Source: Vibrio tubiashii ATCC 19109 (GTDB lineage: Bacteria > Pseudomonadota > Gammaproteobacteria > Enterobacterales > Vibrionaceae). From it: DNA of 64,000 nt. The stretch is from the NCBI RefSeq assembly GCF_000772105.1, contig NZ_CP009354.1:1550001-1614000 (forward strand), in the 5' to 3' direction. The notes under the pieces were generated by a model, which saw only the letters and a program-made list of their open reading frames with translations, was not told where the DNA came from and made no database searches. The translations under genes and the position numbers were made by a program. Positions 58,002 through 64,000 of this stretch are shown here, piece by piece; the stretch's first letter is position 1, and every line of letters begins with the position of its first letter.

Positions 58002-59999
58002 ATGAAATGCCGTTCAAAAATGTCGCTGATCGCTGCTAGCTTATGGCTAGCAGCTTCTTCAGCCTATGCTCTAGAAGCAAAAATTACCCTTGAGGACTTA
58101 CCAGTCCTTTCTCCGGAAGCACAACACGCTACAGCAAGTAAGCGTGTCGAAGAAAAGCTTACCAGCTCTCACTACAAACATATCAAACTCAATGATGACC
58201 TATCGCGTAAGATCTTTTGGCGCTATGTCGAATCGTTGGACTACAACAAGAACGTCTTCACTCAAGCTGACATCGATGCCATCTCTAAGTGGCAAGACTC
58301 TGTTGATGACCAGTTAAAGTCGGGCGACACTCAAATTGCATTTGAACTGTACAACTTGTCGATGAAGCGTCGTTATGAGCGATTTGTTCATGCGCTTAAG
58401 CTTCTTGATACAGAAATGAAGTTTGATATCGATGAGAGTATTGAACTTGATCGTAGTGAAGCGACTTGGCCAAAAGACACGGCAGAGCTTGATGAGTTGT
58501 GGAGAAAGCGAGTCAAGTATGACGCGCTAAATCTGAAACTCACAGGCAAAGAGTGGGACGAAGTCAAAGAAGTTCTTGGTAAACGATACAACAACGCTTT
58601 GAAGAGACTCAGTCAAACGCACAGTGAAGATGTGTTCCAGTTCTATATGAACGCATTTGCTCGTGAAGTGGATCCTCATACTAGCTATCTTTCCCCTCGT
58701 AATGCCGAGCAGTTCCAAACAGAGATGAATCTTTCTCTAGAAGGGATTGGTGCAGTATTGCAAATGACCGATGACTATACTGTCATTCGCTCTTTAGTTG
58801 CTGGTGGTCCGGCTTCTAAGAGTAAGCAACTGGGCGAAGGTGATCGAATCATTGGCGTTGGTCAAGATGGTGAAGAGATTGTTGATGTCATTGGTTGGAG
58901 ACTTGACGATGTTGTGCAGCTGATCAAAGGCCCGAAAGGCACCAAGGTTAATCTGGAAATCTTACCTGAGGGTAAAGATAAGAAAGCATTCACGGTGACC
59001 CTAGAGCGTGACAAAATTCGTTTGGAAGACCGCGCTGTTAAATCTGAAGTGTTCGAGAAAGACGGCAAGAAGATTGGTGTACTTGAAGTCCCTAGCTTCT
59101 ATGTCGGTCTAGCAAAAGATACTGATAAGTTGATTTCTGAGCTAAAAGAGCAGAATGTTGATGGTATCATCGTCGATCTTCGCAATAACGGCGGCGGTGC
59201 TTTGACAGAAGCTTCGGCACTAACCGGACTATTCATCAAGAGCGGCCCAGTGGTTCAAGTACGTGACAGCTACGGCCGAGTCAATGTGAAAGGTGACTTT
59301 GATGACCAGATCAGTTATGACGGTCCGATGAGTGTCTTGATCAACCGTAATAGTGCATCAGCATCAGAGATTTTTGCGGCAGCGCTCCAAGACTATGGTC
59401 GTGCCGTGATTCTTGGTGAAAACTCTTTCGGTAAAGGTACGGTTCAACAACACCGTACGCTTGGCAAGATCTATGACTTGTTCGATAAAGAGCTTGGTTA
59501 TGTTCAGTACACGATTCAGAAGTTTTACCGAATCGATGGTGGTAGTACACAAAATAAAGGTGTAGCGCCTGATATTGCGTATCCAACTGCAGTTGAGCCT
59601 AGCGAAACCGGTGAGAGTGTTGAAGATAACGCTCTACCTTGGGATAGCATCGACAAAGCCAAATATGAAGTGTTACAGCGTAACTCTGAGATGGTTAATC
59701 AGCTAGCCACCAAACATGAAGCACGCATTGCCAAAGATCTTGAATTTGGCTTTATCGCTGAAGATATTGCTAAGTACAAAGCAGAAAAAGACGACAACAC
59801 TTTATCACTGAATAAGAAAACTCGTCAGGCTGAGAGCGATCAAGCAGATGAAAGACGTTTAGCTCGAATCAACGAACGTCAGAAAGCTGAGGGTGAAGAG
59901 CCATTTAAGTCTTTAGATGATGTACCTAAAGATTATGAAGCGCCTGATGCTTACCTTGATGAATCTGTAGCTATCATGGTTGATATGATTAAATCGTAA
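58002..59999 (+). CDS. prc: Periplasmic tail-specific protease
   Basis: 665 residues (E. coli Prc 682). A signal peptide ends near SSAYA (residue 23). The N-terminal helical part, a PDZ domain (about 230-320, GIGAVLQMTDDYTVIRSLVAGG) and the S41 protease core follow. The catalytic pair fits Ser453 in NSASASEIFAAA and Lys478 in SFGKGTVQ, spaced as in E. coli. It trims or degrades envelope proteins by their C-terminal ends, including FtsI and murein enzymes in E. coli. Followed by a terminator. Confidence 0.95.
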   Translation: MKCRSKMSLIAASLWLAASSAYALEAKITLEDLPVLSPEAQHATASKRVEEKLTSSHYKHIKLNDDLSRKIFWRYVESLDYNKNVFTQADIDAISKWQDSVDDQLKSGDTQIAFELYNLSMKRRYERFVHALKLLDTEMKFDIDESIELDRSEATWPKDTAELDELWRKRVKYDALNLKLTGKEWDEVKEVLGKRYNNALKRLSQTHSEDVFQFYMNAFAREVDPHTSYLSPRNAEQFQTEMNLSLEGIGAVLQMTDDYTVIRSLVAGGPASKSKQLGEGDRIIGVGQDGEEIVDVIGWRLDDVVQLIKGPKGTKVNLEILPEGKDKKAFTVTLERDKIRLEDRAVKSEVFEKDGKKIGVLEVPSFYVGLAKDTDKLISELKEQNVDGIIVDLRNNGGGALTEASALTGLFIKSGPVVQVRDSYGRVNVKGDFDDQISYDGPMSVLINRNSASASEIFAAALQDYGRAVILGENSFGKGTVQQHRTLGKIYDLFDKELGYVQYTIQKFYRIDGGSTQNKGVAPDIAYPTAVEPSETGESVEDNALPWDSIDKAKYEVLQRNSEMVNQLATKHEARIAKDLEFGFIAEDIAKYKAEKDDNTLSLNKKTRQAESDQADERRLARINERQKAEGEEPFKSLDDVPKDYEAPDAYLDESVAIMVDMIKS

Positions 60000-60015
60000 G
60001 TTTAATCAATGATTT

Positions 60016-60049
60016 AAAAAGCGGACCTAACTGGGTTCGCTTTTTTTTT
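60016..60049 (+). terminator. Terminator of proQ-prc
   Basis: GCGGACC (60021-60027) pairs with GGTTCGC (60034-60040, one G-U) and is followed by nine Ts. Confidence 0.85.
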
Positions 60050-60062
60050 ACTAATAATTAAT

Positions 60063-60076
60063 GTGATTTAGATCAA
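60063..60076 (+). promoter_or_regulatory. CRP/FNR-like box upstream of the unknown secreted gene
   Basis: GTGATTTAGATCAA fits FNR (TTGAT-N4-ATCAA) at nine of ten positions and CRP (TGTGA-N6-TCACA) in the left half. It lies about 60 bases before the start codon. Confidence 0.35.
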
Positions 60077-60136
60077 TTTTTTCGCTAAATAAACTTTGTG
60101 TGCCTAAGCTTAAAGAAAAAGAGTAAGGAGCACGCT

Positions 60137-60799
60137 ATGAGATTGATTGTTTTGATATCGCTAATGTTTAGCTTCTCAGTGCTAGGTAATGGGGTACGCG
60201 ACAACAGTGACTTAACGCAGTTTGACCACCCATTCTTACTAGGTGATTGGTATTTGGTGAATCCAAACCCAGAGAAATCACAAGAAAACTTTTTGGCGAT
60301 TAAGCTAACGCTTGACTCAAACTACAGCTTTAAAATTGATATTCAAAAACGAGATTATTCGGTCGATCACTGGGAAGGATTTTACACCGCGAATGAAGAT
60401 ACCATTATTCTGGGATTGGATACTTCAGAGCCACAAGTTTACCAGTATGCTGCAAACCATAATCTTTTGAATCTTAACGGAGTCACCTTTACTAAAGCGC
60501 TATCAAATTCTCTGGCTGGAATGTGGTCGAGTGCCCATTTTGAAGGCGATGAAGCTTTGTCGAGTGATGTTCATAAACTCGATCTTATCCTTCAACCTGA
60601 TTTTGTATTTATGTTCAGAGTGAGTAACGATGACGGTGATGAAGCGGTACACAGGGGCGTATATTACACTGAAGGGGAGCATTTAGTTCTTTTATACGAA
60701 AACGGCGAACATGAAACTCGCTACATACTCAATAAAGATACCCTTACGTTAGAAATGGAAGAAGGCTCTTTATACGCCGTACTCAATCGAATACGTTAG
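60137..60799 (+). CDS. Unknown secreted protein with two similar beta-rich domains
   Basis: 220 residues from the ATG at 60137 (AAGGAG upstream); 39 open bases before it are not needed. A signal peptide ends near SVLGNG (residue 18). Two similar halves follow: GDWYLVNPNP with LTLDSNYSFKIDI and EGFYTANEDTIILGL, then GMWSSAHF with LILQPDFVFMFRV and RGVYYTEGEHLVLLY. Each looks like a small lipocalin-type barrel unit (G-x-W, then D-x-x-F, then G-x-Y). I do not recognise a named family. It stands between prc and pepN with its own terminator. Confidence 0.75.
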   Translation: MRLIVLISLMFSFSVLGNGVRDNSDLTQFDHPFLLGDWYLVNPNPEKSQENFLAIKLTLDSNYSFKIDIQKRDYSVDHWEGFYTANEDTIILGLDTSEPQVYQYAANHNLLNLNGVTFTKALSNSLAGMWSSAHFEGDEALSSDVHKLDLILQPDFVFMFRVSNDDGDEAVHRGVYYTEGEHLVLLYENGEHETRYILNKDTLTLEMEEGSLYAVLNRIR

Positions 60800-60864
60800 T
60801 GAGATAAGTGTGAGGTTTGATGACTATCTAGACAAATAGTTTGAGTTCGACGTCAACAATAGAC

Positions 60865-60901
60865 AAAAAACGAGGTATTTCTTAGCAGAGCCTCGTTTTT
60901 T
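60865..60901. terminator. Terminator after the unknown secreted gene
   Basis: AAAAAACGAGG (60865-60875) pairs with CCTCGTTTTTT (60891-60901). Confidence 0.85.
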
Positions 60902-60968
60902 TGTATCTAGAGTTGTAAGCTAACACGCAATTCGTCAGCGTTGATTTTACAACGTTCTAGCCATACTA

Positions 60969-60980
60969 ACGTATATACGT
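60969..60980. promoter_or_regulatory. ACGTATATACGT palindrome upstream of pepN
   Basis: A perfect 12-bp palindrome 40 bases before the pepN ATG. It may be an operator or include the -10 (TATATA). Confidence 0.3.
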
Positions 60981-61020
60981 AGTGTGCTCTTCAAATGAAT
61001 TTAGTCAGAAGGATTTAGAC

Positions 61021-63627
61021 ATGGCTCAGACTCCTCAAGCCAAATACCGCAAAGACTATCAGTCTCCATCTCATACTATTACTGATATCGATCTTACGTT
61101 TGACCTATTCGATAACGAAACCACTGTGACGGCAGTGTCGCAGGTTAAACAGTTAAAAGACGCAACAACGATTCGTCTAGAAGGTGAAGACCTTAAACTT
61201 AAAAGCATTCACGTCAATGGTGAAGCTTGGACTGCCTATGAAGAATTAGAAGGTGCTTTAGAAGTTCATCAGTTACCAGAGCAAACTGAACTTAAGATTG
61301 TGACTTTGATTGACCCGGAAGCAAATACGGCGCTAGAAGGTCTTTATAAGTCAGGCGGCGCGTTCTGTACCCAGTGTGAAGCGGAAGGTTTCCGACGCAT
61401 TACTTACTACATGGATCGCCCTGATGTATTGGCGAAATACACCACGAAAGTGATTGCCGATAAAGCGGAGTATCCATTCCTTCTGAGTAACGGTAACCGT
61501 GTTGCTGAAGGTGAACTTGAAGGCGGACGTCATTGGGTTCAGTGGCAAGACCCGCATCCAAAACCTGCGTACTTGTTTGCTTTAGTGGCAGGTGATTTTG
61601 ATGTACTGCGCGATAAGTACATCACTAAGTCTGGCCGTAATGTTGAACTGGAAATCTTCGTTGATAAAGGCAACTTAGATCGCGCGCCGCATGCGATGAC
61701 ATCATTGATCAACTCAATGAAGTGGGATGAAGAGCGCTTTGGTCTAGAGTATGACCTTGATATTTACATGATTGTAGCAGTCGACTTCTTCAATATGGGC
61801 GCGATGGAGAACAAAGGTCTAAACATCTTTAACTCTAAGTTTGTCCTCGCGAATGAAAAAACGGCGACAGATACCGATTACCTCGGTATTGAAGCGGTAA
61901 TTGGTCATGAATATTTCCACAACTGGACAGGTAACCGAGTTACTTGTCGCGATTGGTTCCAGTTAAGCCTGAAAGAAGGTCTGACCGTATTCCGTGATCA
62001 AGAGTTTTCTTCGGATCTTGGTTCTCGCGCCGTAAATCGTATCAACAATGTTCGTATTATTCGTGGTCCACAGTTTGCGGAAGATGCGAGCCCAATGTCT
62101 CACCCGATTCGTCCTGAGCAAGTTATTGAAATGAATAACTTCTACACATTAACTGTGTATGAAAAAGGCAGTGAAGTGATTCGAATGATGCATACTTTAC
62201 TTGGCGAAGAAGGCTTCCAAAAAGGCATGAAGCTTTACTTTGAGCGTCATGATGGAACTGCAGCGACTTGTGAAGATTTTGTCTCGGCAATGGAAGACGC
62301 ATCAGGTGTGGATCTGAAGCAATTCCGCTTGTGGTACAGCCAGTCTGGTACACCGACTGTAAAAGTCAGTAGTGAATATGATCAAGTAGCGAAAACTTAC
62401 ACACTCACTGTAGATCAGGCTACTGAACCGACCCAAGACCAAACTGAGAAACAAGCACTCCATATTCCGTTTGACGTTGAGCTCTATGCACAAAATGGTG
62501 ATGTGATTGAGTTACGCCGTAACAGTGAGCTGGTCAACAATGTGCTTAATGTCACTGAACTTAAGCAGACGTTTATCTTCGAGCAAGTGAACGAGCGCCC
62601 AGTTCCTTCACTGCTGCGTGAGTTCTCTGCTCCGGTGAAATTAGAGTACGACTACAGCGATGAAGAGTTGATCTTCCTAATGGTGAAAGCACGCAACGAA
62701 TTTGCTCGTTGGGATGCTGGTCAAATGCTGTTAGCGAAATACATCCGTAGCAACGTAGAGAAAGTTCAGGCGGGTAATGACGTAGAGCTGGCTGCTGAAG
62801 TGATTGACGCATTCCGCGGTGTACTACTTTCAAGCGAGTTAGAGCCTGCATTTATTGCTGAAATGATGTCTCTGCCAAGTCACAACGAAGTGAGTGGTTG
62901 GTATAAACAAGTTGATGTTGATGCGGTAGCGAAAGTACTTAAGGCAATCAAAGTCACCTTGGCGACGGAGCTTGAAGACGAGTTAAGCGCTATCTACCAC
63001 AGCCTTAAGCAGCAAGACTACACTATTGAACATGCCGCTATCGGTAAACGTTCTCTGCGTAATACGGCATTGGGTTATCTTGCCTACACTGAACAAGGCA
63101 ATACCTTGGCTAAAGCTCAGTATGCTGATGCGAACAACATGACAGATACCATTGCGGCAATGAGCGCAGCAAACAGTGCTCAGCTTGAATGTCGTGAGGC
63201 ATTGATGTCTGATTACAGTGACAAGTGGAAGCATGACGGACTTGTAATGGACAAGTGGTTTGCTCTGCAAGGGACAAATCCTGCTGAAAATGTACTAGAA
63301 GTGATCAAGCAAACAATGAATCATGAAGCGTTTAGCTTGAAAAACCCGAACCGTACTCGTAGCTTAGTGGGCTCGTTCCTCAATATGAACCCAGTACGTT
63401 TCCACGCAAAATCTGGTGAAGGCTACAAGTTTGCAGGGGAGATCTTACGCGAATTAAATAGCAGCAACCCACAGGTGGCGTCACGCTTAATTGACCCATT
63501 GTTGAAATTCCGTAAATATGATGATGAGCGTCAGGCTCTCATCAAAGCGGAACTTGAAACATTGAAAGCGATGGACAACCTAGCGAAAGATTTGTTTGAG
63601 AAAGTGACGAAAGCGTTGGAGTCTTAA
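61021..63627 (+). CDS. pepN: Aminopeptidase N
   Basis: 868 residues (E. coli 870) from the ATG at 61021 with AGAAGGA upstream; the frame is open 39 bases earlier without support. It is an M1 zinc peptidase that finishes cytoplasmic protein breakdown by cutting N-terminal residues. The substrate motif GAMEN and the zinc site HEYFH (residues 296-300), with the third ligand Glu in SLKEG (about 319), are present. C-terminal helical domain IV is complete. It is followed by a 32-base perfect palindrome and then the DUF2835 gene. Confidence 0.96.
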   Translation: MAQTPQAKYRKDYQSPSHTITDIDLTFDLFDNETTVTAVSQVKQLKDATTIRLEGEDLKLKSIHVNGEAWTAYEELEGALEVHQLPEQTELKIVTLIDPEANTALEGLYKSGGAFCTQCEAEGFRRITYYMDRPDVLAKYTTKVIADKAEYPFLLSNGNRVAEGELEGGRHWVQWQDPHPKPAYLFALVAGDFDVLRDKYITKSGRNVELEIFVDKGNLDRAPHAMTSLINSMKWDEERFGLEYDLDIYMIVAVDFFNMGAMENKGLNIFNSKFVLANEKTATDTDYLGIEAVIGHEYFHNWTGNRVTCRDWFQLSLKEGLTVFRDQEFSSDLGSRAVNRINNVRIIRGPQFAEDASPMSHPIRPEQVIEMNNFYTLTVYEKGSEVIRMMHTLLGEEGFQKGMKLYFERHDGTAATCEDFVSAMEDASGVDLKQFRLWYSQSGTPTVKVSSEYDQVAKTYTLTVDQATEPTQDQTEKQALHIPFDVELYAQNGDVIELRRNSELVNNVLNVTELKQTFIFEQVNERPVPSLLREFSAPVKLEYDYSDEELIFLMVKARNEFARWDAGQMLLAKYIRSNVEKVQAGNDVELAAEVIDAFRGVLLSSELEPAFIAEMMSLPSHNEVSGWYKQVDVDAVAKVLKAIKVTLATELEDELSAIYHSLKQQDYTIEHAAIGKRSLRNTALGYLAYTEQGNTLAKAQYADANNMTDTIAAMSAANSAQLECREALMSDYSDKWKHDGLVMDKWFALQGTNPAENVLEVIKQTMNHEAFSLKNPNRTRSLVGSFLNMNPVRFHAKSGEGYKFAGEILRELNSSNPQVASRLIDPLLKFRKYDDERQALIKAELETLKAMDNLAKDLFEKVTKALES

Positions 63628-63638
63628 TCAATTTGTCT

Positions 63639-63670
63639 AAAACAGTAGCACTTTAAAGTGCTACTGTTTA
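63639..63670. terminator. Terminator after pepN (32-base perfect palindrome)
   Basis: TAAACAGTAGCACTTT (63639-63654) pairs with AAAGTGCTACTGTTTA (63655-63670). A short T-rich stretch follows. Confidence 0.75.
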
Positions 63671-63723
63671 TTTATACAGGTGCTTTGTTTTATCAGAAAA
63701 ATCGTTACTTTTTTGACCAAACC

Positions 63724-63942
63724 ATGAATCAATATCACTTTACACTTAACATCTCTTATCAAACTTTTTTAGCTCACTACAATGGGGCAGCAAGCAACGT
63801 TTTAGTGGTTACAGACAAAGGCTTACGCCTGCAATTGCCTGCATCGCGTTTCAGACCATTTCTTAGTCAAATAGGGCTAAAAGGGCGTTTCAGATTAACA
63901 ACTGACCAAAATAATAAGTTTCTAAAGTTAGAACTTCTGTGA
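63724..63942 (+). CDS. DUF2835-family small protein
   Basis: 72 residues from the ATG at 63724 (MNQYHFTLNISYQTFLAHY...), the usual DUF2835 length. The frame is open 66 bases further upstream, but that region overlaps the pepN terminator. The ribosome site is weak. The pattern is one beta-rich unit: a F/Y-x-x-x-L-N-I-S-Y start, then LQLPASRFRPFLSQIGLKGRF and a Leu-rich end. Function is unknown. Found next to pepN in related genomes, to my knowledge. Confidence 0.8.
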   Translation: MNQYHFTLNISYQTFLAHYNGAASNVLVVTDKGLRLQLPASRFRPFLSQIGLKGRFRLTTDQNNKFLKLELL

Positions 63943-64000
63943 GCAACTGATTTTATAGAAGTTTAAATAGAACCTTAGTCACATTCTCAAACATTTCACC

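Overview
The window looks like part of the main chromosome of a Vibrio-type gammaproteobacterium. This rests on gene families and order: a prpB-prpC-acnD-prpF-prpE methylcitrate cluster under a GntR-type regulator; an aapJQMP amino-acid transporter; and the run letA-letB-rsmF ... msrC-proQ-prc ... pepN. It also rests on many chemotaxis and c-di-GMP proteins and on terminators and base composition typical of the genus. No rRNA, tRNA, CRISPR array, integrase or prophage was seen. All assignments come from reading the sequence; no database search was run.

Layout. 1-2431: a secreted M28-type aminopeptidase lipoprotein (cut by the left edge) and an unknown lipoprotein, both on the minus strand. 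2580-11660: propionate catabolism. A FCD-type GntR regulator sits behind twin palindromic operators. It is followed by a 265-bp MITE that has rewritten the regulator's last codons, then prpB, prpC, acnD, prpF and prpE with a terminator. 11719-13641: a GNAT acetyltransferase and a Nudix/PAP2 fusion. 13708-17832: a chemoreceptor, a YidA-type phosphatase and the queuosine genes queE-queC. 17789-20266: a TPR/GGDEF diguanylate cyclase and a DUF2750 protein.

20367-34500 is the accessory centrepiece. A TolC-type channel and an OmpA-family lipid/peptidoglycan-associated protein are divergent from a 3922-residue LapA-like RTX adhesin. The adhesin has an N-terminal retention module with a di-alanine protease site, 22 apparently identical 312-bp VCBS repeats, a PA14-like ligand-binding region, a VWA domain, RTX nonapeptides and a type I secretion C-terminus. 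The ABC exporter, adaptor and LapD/LapG-type control genes are not in the window.

34563-46151: rlmI, a second chemoreceptor, yccX, tusE, yccA, the aapPMQJ operon (minus strand), a siroheme synthase with a vestigial methyltransferase domain, yajQ and a tryptophan-type DAHP synthase. 46487-50849: a hot-dog thioesterase-like protein, an unknown two-TM protein, a CvfB-type S1 protein, a candidate small RNA and rsmF. 50959-56674: letB, letA and an ABC exporter with a Fur-like box at its start. 56781-63942: msrC, proQ, prc, an unknown secreted duplicated protein, pepN and a DUF2835 protein.

Functional links: the prp genes convert propionate through 2-methylcitrate to pyruvate and succinate. The diguanylate cyclase and YajQ are plausible but unproven inputs to c-di-GMP control of the adhesin. 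LetA/LetB form an envelope lipid-transport pair. ProQ and the candidate small RNA point to post-transcriptional control.
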